Shown here: piece by piece, positions 34,468 through 45,833 of the stretch
How positions within the stretch are numbered: position 1 is the stretch's first letter
How the letters are laid out: each line of letters starts with the position of its first letter
NCBI GenBank assembly: GCA_034770075.1
Contig: CM068383.1
Span: 49,743,222-49,807,221 of the forward strand
Direction of reading: 5' to 3'
Source: Aralia elata
Taxonomy: Eukaryota > Streptophyta > Magnoliopsida > Apiales > Araliaceae
DNA length: 64,000 bases
Translations under genes and position numbers: made by a program
Notes under the pieces: model-generated
The model's input: only the letters and a program-made list of their open reading frames with translations
Told to the model about the DNA's origin: nothing
Databases searched by the model: none

Positions 34468-37315
34468 TGTGACACCCCCAAATCCGGGTTCCTTGAAACC
34501 ATACAGATTTGGTGCTCACTATCCATACACAACCACTGTCTACCCATAAACAAAAGGTTTTAAGTAAAGTAAACTGAATAATAAAGAAATATCTCCCATA
34601 AGAAGGTTACATAGTTTCTCAAAATAAGTCTCAGGTTCTCTAACCTTTATTACATCTCTTAAAATGCGGAAAAATAAATAAATAGCTAATAAGTCTTGAT
34701 TACACAACCATAAAAGTAAACCAGTCTTCCTATAACAGCAAGTCACAGTCATTTGTTCATTTTTCCTTTTCCTTTGCTAGTAGACGGCTCACTTGGTATT
34801 TCAACTTTAGCTGCAAGGGTTTAGTATGCAAGGGTGAGCAAAACAAGTGCCCACCAAAATAACAATGAACACTTTAATAATTAAGAATGGAAACATCTGA
34901 AAGCTTGATAGAAAATAAATAAAACATCAAGATATTCCGAAAGTGATATATACTGAGGGTCACTAGACCACGAACCATGTCCTAGGTTAACAGATAAGTT
35001 TGCTGTAACCTTTAACAGTTTAATAAACTATAACTGGACTATCCATCTCGTACTCAGGGTGATCAGCCCGTTGTATAATGTATTGTGCACAACCATTCAA
35101 CGCTTTCGCATAAATATTCTCCTATACTAGGGTTGTTCTTCTCAGTTTTGTCATCCAAGAATTCAGTTCAGCAAAATAGAATTTTAACAACTTAGATTAT
35201 GATCAAAGATCAACAACAGTGATATACAATGATATGGATTTTGTATGTCCAAGACATTAGAATAACGACTTCATTTAACTTGAGCTTTGAACAACAAGAA
35301 TCCAAAAAACTCAGAAGTCTATGATATGCAATGATAACTTGCTAGATGAGAAAGTAGGATTTAGAAGCTTGCATAAACTGGAATCGAGGTAGGATAAGCA
35401 CACTTGCGTCAAGTAAATTTAAGATTGAAAACATATTTAATGTGAAAGAGTTGAGAATAGGAAACTTGCCTCGTGCGTAGTTTTCCTAATTACAAACCAC
35501 GTACGATAAACAACCTACATATTCCGTTTGTATAGCAACAAAAATAATTAGTTACAATATTCACATACATTAACACTCCAATCCCCATCTCAATTTCCAA
35601 TTAATCACTGATTATCAATCCTATTTCAGAAGCTACAAGCTTAGCTACAACAACATAACACTTTAAGAATCACCAAAACTTATCTTTAAGTTAAGGTATA
35701 ACAACTTTATATTTAATCATCATTAAATATTCACTTAGAATCCATCTTAACATCTTGGTATTCATTTATTATATTAATTTAAGTTTTAATCCTGCATAGA
35801 GTGAGACATCGCAGTTACCCAAAAAATAATAAAAAAAATAATTTTTCCAGCAATGATCTCGCTGGGGCGAGAATTTGCTTTACAATTTTCTCGTTGGGGC
35901 GAGCTCTCGCCGGGGCGAGAGGTTGCTTTACAATTTTCTCGTCGGGGCGAGATCCCACTGGGGCGAGGATTTTCTATACAATTTTCTCGTCGGGGCGAGA
36001 AACTCGACTGCAACCTCCCACAGTTCGCGAACCAGCGAAACACAGACCAAATTTTCCAAATTCTATCATCCAACTCACAAATCAAACACACCCAGACATC
36101 AAACACGTTGTAAAACAGCTACCCAACATGTTTCTAACAATTCTAACTATTATAAAACACATAATCAACCAATTAAAGTCCAAAAATTCACTGCCAAAAC
36201 AAAATATTCATATTTTGGCCTATTTGATAAAATTAAACACTGTGAATTCATCTCTAAACCATTTTAATCCATTCCACTTGTATTCTTTTTGTTTTTCATC
36301 ATATTAACACAATCAAAAGTCAATTTACCGATTAATATCCGAATTGAACATGAAATTTTATACATATAAACCATACATGAAAGTGAAACTCTATAAAAAC
36401 CAAAAACTCAATTTTAAAGCATGCTTTCATGGATTAATACTTACAAATTGGTTTATAAACATCAAATAATCACCTAACACATGCTTACTATCAATTACAT
36501 CAAGTAATTCATATTTTGAGCCAATAAATTTTATATAGAGAAATAAAATAATGAAATACAGTGAAGAACTTTTAACAAAACTAACAAGAATTATACCTTC
36601 AATTCCTTCTTGAACTTTAGCTAGATGATGAAAATCACTTAGAAATCCTCCTTTGATTTTAGAACTCTTTTCTCCAATCTCCAAACTCCTCTCTCAATAT
36701 CTCTCTATTCTTTCTTTGTTAAAACTCTGTTCTTCCTTCTTCGAGCTTAGAAAAAAAAATAACTGATAGCCTTTATTTTTTTTAAAAAACGTAACTTAGC
36801 TTTTAATCAGTCAGTTGTAGAAACCAAGAGTTAGGCCTTGTTTGGCAAACTCAAATGTAAAATAACCCATTTTTACCAACCAAGGGTCACAAGGCCTTGT
36901 TTGGTTTATTTAAAATAAAACCCTTTCTCATTTATTTTAATAACTCATTATATTATATAGTTTAATTGTCACACTAACAATTTAATTAAACCTATTATTA
37001 AATAAATCCAATTAAACCTTACTAATTCAATTATAACTTTTATTTGATCAATACCATTATGCCAAATAAATTATTTTATTCAAATAAATCCCTTACTCAA
37101 ATAAATCAGTTAATCATCTAATTTAATTATTAAAATAAATTAGAATAAATACATCAAATCACATTCAAATAACATTTAACACAATTACTCTTAACATGAA
37201 TTATTCCACAATAACTTTATCATTTATTTATTTTACTCAATAAATAAATTGACAATAAAATATTTATTAACTCAATAAATATTTTAAATTATCTACAAAA
37301 TTCACAATCGTTACA
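34468..37315 (-). mobile_element. Solo LTR C of a gypsy element (2848 bp)
   Basis: In plus orientation it starts TGTGACACCCCCAAATCC and ends CAATCGTTACA. It is flanked by exact ATAAT copies (34463-34467, 37316-37320). It shares the terminal GTGAGCACCA...GGATTTGGGGG module with A, B and E, so it lies antisense. It carries a GC-rich direct repeat. The ORFs across that repeat are by-products of the repeat, not genes. Confidence 0.9.
35850..36003. repeat. CTCG...GGGGCGAG repeat in solo LTR C
   Basis: A unit of about 60-64 bases, ACAATTTTCTCGTCGGGGCGAG plus spacer, occurs about 2.5 times. GC-rich words such as CTCGCCGGGGCGAG are near-palindromes. The surroundings are AT-rich. Confidence 0.8.
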
Positions 37316-37727
37316 ATAATTAGGGTTTTGATTTACCAATTCGAACAACTTTTACCGATTAGGATTTTCAAATTAGGGTTTCTGATTTAGTTTATCATTT
37401 TAAACCCTAGTTAACTTATTATAGATATTTATCAGTTAATATAATATTATATTACCTCCGAAGCACGATAAATCACTTTGTCATTTCCAAGCACAACATA
37501 GCAGCTTATAAAAATAATTTGCCCAGACGCTTCTCGGTGAATTCGTCGGAAGCACGACAAATCATTTTGTCCGTGTAAGCACGACTAAGCAGCTTCGAAA
37601 AAAATTTTATTTGATCTAATTCTTAAATAAAATATACAATCACATAATACAAAGTCGGAACATGAAATTTCATTTAATAAACACATAATTTACAGATACA
37701 AATCTTATTAGGGTTCAAAATATTACA

Positions 37728-37732
37728 TTACA
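37728..37732 (+). repeat. Right target-site duplication of B2 (TTACA)
   Basis: Exact match to 30957-30961. Confidence 0.88.
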
Positions 37733-38481
37733 ACTCTCCAGTTCATCAACACCGAATAAGAGTTGAAGCGAATGCACCATGTGAACAACCCAAGGCTAAG
37801 AGGATTAAAGAAAAAGGAATTTCCTTAAAAATATGAATTTCTGGCTGATGTTGTTGGGAAATGCATCCTGTGTAAAGACTCAGCTCATGATTCTGTCAAC
37901 AACGTTCAGCTCAGAATCATGACTGCAATCATGGGGAAGATCCAACTAAACTATGGTGCCTTACTCCTAGAATGGATTGGAAACTACGTGTCAAATGATG
38001 GGAAGATCAAAGGGGCAAGGAAGATGTTTTATGGCAGGTTCATAAGCATTATTCTTTAAAAAGCACTAGGAGATCGAATTGGGGATGATGAAGGAGAAGT
38101 TATAAATTTCCACAAAAGGATCACTCAAAAGTTATTTGTGAACTGGAAAAGAAATCTAGCTGGAAATTTAAAATCAGCTCAGACAGAAGACAGTGAGAAG
38201 ACTTAGAGTGAAGTAAGAAAGCCCTCTATGAAAAATATGTCTGTAGTTGTAGAAGAAACTGATGAGGTAGATCAGGAGGTGCCGCTCTAACCAGAAAGAG
38301 CAAAGGGAAAAAGAAGGTGGTATCCCAGACTGAAGAGGAACCTCAAGGATCATCAAATGAAGGACCTACATCTTATGTTGCTCAATCAAGGCCTTCTCTA
38401 TCCTCTGAAGCAGAGAAGAAGAAGAGAAAACAAATGGAAGAAGCTTCTGGAGAAACACCACCAAGTTTAAAGGTGTATCAT
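37733..38481 (+). pseudogene. Env-like ORF of Sirevirus fragment S, second part
   Basis: The frame of the first part continues here. Segments include ELKRMHHVNNPRLRG, FLADVVGKCILCKDSAHDSV, RIMTAIMGKIQLNYGALLLE and a charged C-terminal stretch (EAEKKKRKQMEEASGETPP). Stop codons occur near 37755, 38056 and 38203. It runs to the start of the D1 array. No membrane segment is evident, so an envelope role is doubtful. Confidence 0.7.
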
Positions 38482-40408
38482 TAAAAGTAGTATGCACACA
38501 AGCCAATCATATTTGATATGATGTAGCATATACTTTGTAATCTTATTCGTTTATTAAAGCCATTTTACTTTATCTACATTGTAATGTTATATTAAATGTG
38601 ATAAATTAAAGTAGTATGCGTGCCAATCATATTTGATATGATGTAGCATATACTTTGTAATCTTATTTGGTTATTAAAGGCATTGTACATTATCTACATT
38701 GTGTTGTTATATTAAATGTGATAAACCCATAGTTTTGAGCAATGTTTTTAGAATCATGATAGGGATCATGCTAATGAGATCTAAATTCTAGATAGCTCAC
38801 AAACTAAAATCATTCCTAATCGTTGGATTACTAAAAAGGGGATTAGTGAATCCGGATAGATTAGTACATACGTTTCTTGCTCTTATGAAGAGGATGATTG
38901 ATCTCATAATCATTTGTGTAGAGACACTAAAGCAAGTATGTAGGTACTTATTAGAGAATAAGTTCACTGAACGTGGCTCGCTAAGGAATACCTAATGGAG
39001 TTTTACTCGCCTGCCAATAGGAATTCCTCTAGTGATAGTAGTACAAGTGATCCTTGGACTTGAGATCATCATAGTATCTTGTGTGTAATAAGTTATACTT
39101 TGACATATCCCTTAAGACCCTTAGGGTATATCAAAGGGTATGATTGGGTATAATAACTTGCACATGGAGATAGGTGAATGGTCAACAAAGAATCTATCAC
39201 TTCTAGTAAAAGGAGTGAATGTCCTATGTAATTCGATAAATGACGACTCAGAAGTCTTTGGCCAAAGTAGAATGAAATTAGAAAGGAGTTTCTAATTTGC
39301 ATTATCAGAGTTGTTCATTGGAGAATTGAAATACATATAATTAAATAAAATAAGACTTGATAGTAATTCCATGTCTTATATTTAATTGGGACATTGTATG
39401 GCAGAAGGATTGAATTGTACGGTAACTATTCACTGAAAGGTTCTTTTGTGATTAATGTTGAAATCTATATTATCTGGAAAGTCGTTGATCGCTAGGGGGC
39501 TTACCCTTATTGTAGAATAAATATTATTTATTTAAATGAATTAAATAGTTTAATTTATTTATTTAAATAAGATTAGAATTGTTCTAATTGATTTATTCAC
39601 AACAGGTTTAATATGGAGAACCTAAAGGGTCACACCGCAAAAGAAAAATATTTATTTAAGAAGTAAATGGCATAATCGTAATAATAAGTTAAGTGTATTT
39701 AATTTAATCTATGGAGATAGAATAAATTAAATAGCTTAATATTTATTATTTAATATTTTGAAAATATTAAATATAAATCAATAAGAGGAGTCTTATTATT
39801 ATTATTACTATTATTATTATTTAGTTCCTAAAAGGGTTTGGGAATTAATTAATAAAAGTACTCTCATAAATTCCTAATTGGATTAGGAGTTTAATTAATT
39901 AAAGGAGTTTAATTAAAATAAAAACCCTAATCCTAAACAGTTTAGGAGGGTTCCCTATATCTATAAATAAGAGGAGTCTTATCATGATTTGGGGTTAGAC
40001 AGTTACACACTCTTCCATAAGAATTCGAGAGAGAGTAAGAGTACTTGCAATTTCTATAGAGATAGAAACTAGGGTTTTTCCAACACCCATCTTCTTGAAT
40101 AACTATTATTCCTTGGTGGATCACCTCTAGAGGCCAAACACTTGGGTGGCTAACGTTGATCAAAGGAAGGAATTTAATCGGTGGAATTCAAGGAGAACGC
40201 GAAGGAATTGGAGGTGAACTTGTACCTGAGGAAGCTTTGATTCACGAGGGTATAATTATATATCTCTATCTCTTTCGTTTAATTGATAATTGTTCACAAG
40301 GATGATCATGGTGATGGTTTGTATGAAAAATTTTAAAATCCGTTTTATTGCGCTTCCGCATTATTTATCTAATTTGATTGCATGTTTGCGCTATATACAA
40401 ACCTAACA
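38482..40408 (+). repeat. 5' LTR of copia D1 (1927 bp)
   Basis: It starts TAAAAGTAGTATGCACAC (TG changed to TA) and ends ACAAACCTAACA, followed by the PBS. It is about 123 bases longer than LTR 2 because the first 120 or so bases are tandemly duplicated (38482-38606, 38607-38725). Confidence 0.88.
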
Positions 40409-40422
40409 GTGGCATCAGAGCC
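40409..40422 (+). promoter_or_regulatory. Primer-binding site of D1
   Basis: GTGGCATCAGAGCC is one mismatch from TGGTATCAGAGC and pairs with initiator tRNA-Met. Confidence 0.85.
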
Positions 40423-42344
40423 TAACCTTATGCTAATTATCGATTATTATGATTCCATGTATGTATGGGTATGCGATTGTATCGATTTTCTGGGCAATGG
40501 AAAAAAATTTCGAAGTCTGCTACGCAGCGCGGCCGCGCCGCTTCCAGTTCATTCTAGAGCGCGGCCGCACCCAAACCCAGAAATCGTTTTTGGGGGTGCA
40601 GCGCGGCCGCGCCACTCCTAGTTCATTTTGGAGTGCGGCCGCGCTGGTCTGCAGATTTTGAAAATTTTTATTTTGATTTTATTTATTTTCAATTGAGATA
40701 AAAGGTTTATTTTGAATTGGAATATACTTAAAATTAAAAGTTTTATTTGAACTTGGAATTGAATTCTACGTTAACTAGAATAAAGGAGTTTATTCACATA
40801 TGGAATAGGATTCCATGTTTCCTAGAATAAAGGAGTTTATTCACATATGGAATAGGATTCCATGTTTCCTTAAAAATAAAGATGTTTATTTTGATAAGGA
40901 ATAAGATTTAACATATTTTATTTTTTCAAGCAATTTTAAGTTAATTAAAGGAGTTTATTTTGATTTGAAATTTGATTAAAAATAAAGGAGTTTATTTTTA
41001 TTCAAAATTGGATAAAATAAAATAAATAAGTTTATTATGATTTAAATTTTGATTAAAATAAAGGAGTTTATTTTGTTTCAAAATTGGATTTCTAGTAAAC
41101 TTTTAATTGCCCATTAAATGATATCAATACATATATGGAATGATTTTATTATTCATGAGATGAATGTTATTTATTGATACATATGGAGATATGTATGATA
41201 ATAAATAGGGATTGATTATGGACTACTGACCAATGTGTGATTGGATTTATTTTAGTAGATGCTTGAATGAATGGGTTTTTATAAATGGGGTCTGCGTACC
41301 TCGTCTTCTCTAGTTTTTCTTGATGTAAATTCTATCTTCCTCCTATGTACCTCCCTTTGACTGCTGATCAAGGTTTTTATTTATTGTAAATAGTTTATGT
41401 AATAGGTTTAGTTAGAATTACTTGAAGAATTGGAGACAAAGGAGCAAGGAGCGCTTGAAAACCCGTTTGTAATGGAGCCCGGGTTTAAATGTAATAGTTA
41501 TATTTAAATTTTGTTCTTGCACCCTAAGTTTGACCATTTGGTTCACTTGGTGGCTCTAGTGAACCAAACTAGAATAAAAGTCCATAATCAATCCGAGTAG
41601 AATATAGTATTCTATATGTGCATGCTTACTATGTATATATTATATATTATACATCATGCTTCGCATGTTAAATAATATGACGCGTATTTTATATATATAT
41701 GTGCATGCGCGCTAAACAAGATGAGACAAATAATAACAAACCCCTCAAAGAAATTATATTAAGTCCTAAGCGTTCAAAGATATTTGGAATATCGAACGTC
41801 GCCTTCTAGCATGGTAAAGCGATAGAGTATTAAATATTTAATATGAGTTTGTTGTGTCACACAAGGCAAGTATTAAATATTTAAGATGTTGTTTTATCAC
41901 ATTTGATGCTTATAAATAGACTGAATGATGTTATTTTGTTGTGTCATATAAGGACAATGTTTTTCTTTCGAATATATGGAAGTGCTAAGTTGGACTTAAC
42001 TTAGATTATTTTAGTTCGGATGTGCACACACTTGACCATTATAATCTAAGAGGCAAAATACAAGGAGTTACATAGTGATGTAATTGACAATAGTTGTCTA
42101 CCTATTTATTTATATATAGTTTGTTGTGCACACACAAGCCTATATACATTTGAAATTGGATCCTTATTCTCACTAGCAAATCTTTAATTAGATATGCCGA
42201 ACTATATAGGGAGGGTAATATAGTTTGATGAAAATAGTAGGAGATACTAATTTAAAATAAAGACCTAATTTATTTTGGTAATTAATTAAAATGAATGTAT
42301 GCTAAAATGTTGTTAAATTACAAATTCATTTACAGAATTTTACA
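40423..42344 (+). other. Leader of copia D1 with GC words and repeats
   Basis: A non-coding leader of about 1.9 kb. It holds four GCGCGGCCGCGC-type words (40525-40650), a degenerate AATAAAGGAGTTTATT repeat array (about 40690-41090) and four TTGTTGTGCACACACAAGG-type motifs (about 41850, 41937, 42018 and 42120), the first two decayed. ORFs over the GC words are not genes. Confidence 0.78.
40525..40650. repeat. Four GCGCGGCCGCGC words in the D1 leader
   Basis: Words at about 40526-40540, 40558-40569, 40599-40613 and 40636-40648 are separated by 20-35 base spacers. Two spacers share the phrase AGTTCATT. The third word, with its GGGTGCA prefix, is identical over 20 bases to the right LTR of gypsy E (58369-58388). 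Confidence 0.85.
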
Positions 42345-43200
42345 ATGTCTAATTTACTATCACTGCGGAGCATATTAGATGCTAATTAATCGAACCAAAT
42401 TAAAAGGACTGGTTAAAGAATTTGAGAATAGTTCTCAAGGCTGAAAAGCTATCTTATGTCCTTAATATGCCTATCCCTGCAATGGTTGCAGACAATGCCT
42501 CAGAGGAAGAGATTGCTACTTTTAGAAAGTGGCAAGATGATGCACAGTTGGCTCAATGCATCATGCTCGCATTCATAAGTAACGAGATTCAGCGTCAGCA
42601 TGAAACTATGGATACTCCTACTATACTCATGCACCTTCAAGGAGTTGAAGGGTGAGGAAAGTAGGACTATTAGATATCAGATATCTAAGGAGCTTTTCCG
42701 ATCTAGAATGACCGATGGCACTACAGTACAGACATATGTCCTAAAATGATCAATCTAATTGAACAATTGGGACAACTGGGTTTTAATGGATGGAGAGTTG
42801 ATCCAAGATTTGATCTTGCAATCATTTCCGGACTCTTTCTCACAAATTGTTGTGAATTTCCACATGAACAAGCTATATGTCAGTCTGGCTGAGTTGCTTA
42901 AACATGTTAAAAACTGTAAAGAGTCACTTTTCAACCAAGAAAGACCAAGTCTTACTAGTAGATGATTCTTCCAAGAAGCGGAAGAGGGCCAAATGATCTT
43001 CTTAAAAGAAGAACAATTCAAAGAAGGTACAAGGAAAGGCAAAAACAAAGGACAATAAGAACAAGACTAATGCAGATAGCAAAGGAGTTTGCTTCCACTG
43101 CAATAAGCCTAGATACTAAAAAGGAAACTGTAAGGAGAATCTTACAGAGGCTAACCAGAAGAAGCTTAGTGAAGCTTCGGTTACAGATACAGGTTTGTTC
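42345..43200 (+). pseudogene. gag: gag of copia D1
   Basis: It starts MSNLLSLRSILDAN and hits a stop at once because of a small deletion. Later blocks are clear: LKAEKLSYVLNMPIPAMVADN, WQDDAQLAQCIMLA, DGELIQDLILQ, SQIVVNFHMNKLYVSL and a KKRKRA-like basic tail. The zinc-knuckle region near 43080-43130 is decayed. Several frameshifts make it dead. Confidence 0.78.
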
Positions 43201-45833
43201 ATGATTAAAAATAAATCTTTCTGTAAGTCAACGTTCTACTTGGGTATTGGATACCGGCTGTAGTTCTCACGTATGCAATCCAATGCAGAGACTAAGCAGA
43301 AGTAGAAAGCTAAACAAAAAGTAAGTAATCTTATGTGTGGAATGGAGCAAAGGTTGCTGCATTAACCATAGGAACTTATAGTTTAGCATTGCCTACGGGC
43401 AAGTCTATTAAGTTAATAAGTTATTATTATGTTCCAGTTCTCATTAGAAACATTAGAATTTTCATTGTTGGACAAGGAAGGTTCTGGTATTATATTTAAG
43501 AACAATTGTTGTTCTATTTATAATGATGTTTTGTTTGAAACTGGAAGATTACTTGATAGACTTTGTATACTTGACTTACATGAAAAACATTTTGCAAATT
43601 GAATAAACTAATAAAAGAAAAGGAGATGGTCATTCAAAGAGTTGAATGTGTATATTTGATAAAATACAAGTCTGAATCATTTGAAATGTTTAAAGAATTC
43701 AGAAGTGAAACATATTGACAAAGTATTAAGATTCTTTGATCAGATCGAGGAAGGAATACTTGTGCAATGAGTTTCTAGATCATCTCAAAATGGTATTTTC
43801 TCATAATGGACACTTCCTGATACGCAATAATTGATTAGTGTATCTAAAAGGAGAAATTGTACCGTGTTGGACATGGTGCAGTCTATAATAATTTTTACCG
43901 ACATTCTAGTATCCATCTGGGGTTATGCCCTAGAAACGGCTGCATATCTACAAAAATAAGGTAACCTCAAAAATCCGAGCCCAAGACTCCATAAAGGTTA
44001 TGGATAGAAAGGATTCTTACTCTTAAGTATGTTAAGATAAGGGGTTGTCCAGCTTATGTGAAAAGGTTTCAAGGATAAGTTTGAGACAAAATCTGACAAG
44101 TGCAGACTTGTGGGATATCCTAAAGAAAGTTTAGGGTATTATTACTATAATCCTACATGCTGCCTTCTTAGATAAAGGTGTTTATCATTGAAGGAGCTAG
44201 TGGGAGGGTAATAGATCTTGAAGGAGTTCAAGAACCACAAAGCACTTTAAGTCGAATCGAGGAACCTGTAGATAGACCTATTGTACCACAACCGAATCGT
44301 AAATCTGGAAGAGTACTGAAGATACCTAGGAGGTATAGATTCATCATAGAGGATGATGATGAGGTACGCACCATAGAGGATGATGATCCAGTTATATACG
44401 ATGAGGCTATGAGTAGAAGACACTCAGAGAAATGGCAGATGGCCATGAAATCCGAAATGGACTCCATGTATGAGAACCAAGTATAGACTCTGGTTACTCC
44501 ACAAAAGGGCATAGTGCCTAGAGTGTGAATATGGGTCTTTAAGAGAAAGACTGGGACAAATGGCAAGGTGGAGACCTATAAGACCAGACCTGTTTAAAAG
44601 GTTTTTCAAGCCAAGGAGTTGACTGTGATAAAACCTTATTACCGGGTAATACTCAAGCCCATTTGGATTTTACTTGTGATTGCAGCTTATTACGAAATCT
44701 GGCAAAATGGATGTGGAGACGCCCTTCCTCAATGAAGACTTGAGGAGAATGTATGTATGATACAGCCAGAGGAATTTGTTTCAAAGGTTGAAGCAAATCG
44801 TGTTTGTTACCTACAATGATCCATTGATGGATTGAAGCAAGCTTCTCAAAGATGAAACATTCGTTTTGAGGAGACAATCAAAAGAGTTTGATTTTATCAA
44901 AAACGAGAATGAACCTAGTGTGTACAAAAGGGTCAGTGGGAGCGCTGTGACATTCTTGGTATTATATGTTGGTATACTACTGATAAGGAATAACACACCA
45001 ATGCTACAATCAGTAAAGATAAAATTGTTTAAGCATTCCTCCATGAATGACTTGGGAGGAGCATCCTATAAATTGGGGATATAAATCTATATAGATAGAT
45101 TTAAAAGGATGTTCAGCTTGACCCAAGGAACGTATATTCATTTGATGTTAAAGGCGTTTAGCATAGCAAACTCCAAGAGAGGTCTCATGATGATGAGCCA
45201 TGGAGTGTATCTCTCTAAAATTGTCCCCAATTGAAAGAGAGATCGCATGAGTTACTATCATGTATGCAATGAATATACAAGGCTTGATGTTGATCAGTCA
45301 TATTTTGGAGATGATCACTGTAAGACAGTGATAAACATCTTTAAGTACTTAACCGATACTGAAGATGTGATCATGATTCATGGTAGGTCTGAATTAAAAC
45401 TAGAGGGCTAAACAGACTCAAGTTTTTCAGACTGACCAAGATGATAACAAATCCACTTTAAGGTAAATCGTTACCTTGAAAGGTGGTGCAGTGAATTGGA
45501 AAAATTCCAAACAGCAAAGAGTTGTTGGTTAAGTGACAAAGACAAAGTATATAGCTGTCAATGAAGCTGCAAGTTGATTGTTTGGATGAAAAGTTCATTA
45601 CAGAAATAGGAATAGTTCCTAAGTCTCATCTTGGATTCAAACATGTGTTGCGGCACTTTTATTTGATTAGAGGAATCATTGAAAGAAGAAAATGTCACTA
45701 TAGAGATAGTGGACTCTCAAGAACAACATTGCATATCCATTTACTGAAGCTTTATCCAATAGCAGGATGATCGTCACTTAGAGAAGAAGGGTATTAGATA
45801 CCATGGCGATTGGCTTTGGTGCAAGTGGGAGAT
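43201..45833 (+). pseudogene. pol remnants of copia D1 (integrase front deleted)
   Basis: Protease VLDTGCSSHVCN is at about 43243-43280. After LLDRLCILDLHEKHF the text jumps straight to CVYLIKYKSESFE of integrase, so the pre-integrase domain, the zinc-binding part and the first catalytic Asp are missing. Later integrase pieces (WGYALETAAYL, GYPKESLGYYYY), the linker RKSGRVLKIPRRYRFI, RT start EKWQMAMKSEMDSMYENQ, SIDGLKQAS, a remnant of the YVDD block (LYVGILLI) and RNase H GGAVNWKNSKQQ follow. The pseudogene ends at the GGTGCAAGTGGGAGAT polypurine tract. It has many stops. Confidence 0.8.

Larger units (their letters stand above)
30962..37727 (-). mobile_element. Solo LTR B2, split by solo LTR C
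   Basis: In plus orientation it starts TGTGACGCCCCCAAATTC and ends AAAATATTACA, flanked by TTACA. Without C and its duplication it is about 3913 bp. It shares with B1 the same order of AT-rich repeats, hairpin, TTAGGGTTT-rich stretch and CACGAC words, but is more diverged. It splits the env-like ORF of S. Confidence 0.9.
29161..38481 (+). mobile_element. Sirevirus-type Ty1/copia fragment S
   Basis: S begins inside RT, contains RNase H and a downstream env-like ORF, and is interrupted by solo LTR B2 (30962-37727, containing C). Its 5' half, LTRs and polypurine tract are not visible: it is truncated left at the chimera with A and cut right by the D1 array. RT and RNase H words plus the extra ORF after pol point to the Sirevirus/Maximus branch. 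Confidence 0.82.

Noticed and set aside
35801..36307. 168-residue ORF with internal repeats in solo LTR C
   Set aside because: GTG start; the repeat is explained by the CTCG...GGGGCGAG DNA repeat, and all three frames are open over it.
40382..40661. Ala/Arg-rich ORFs over the GC words of D1
   Set aside because: Low-complexity translation of GC palindromes; no homologue or suitable start.
42755..43048. 97-residue ORF antisense to D1 gag
   Set aside because: Shadow of the copia gag on the other strand.
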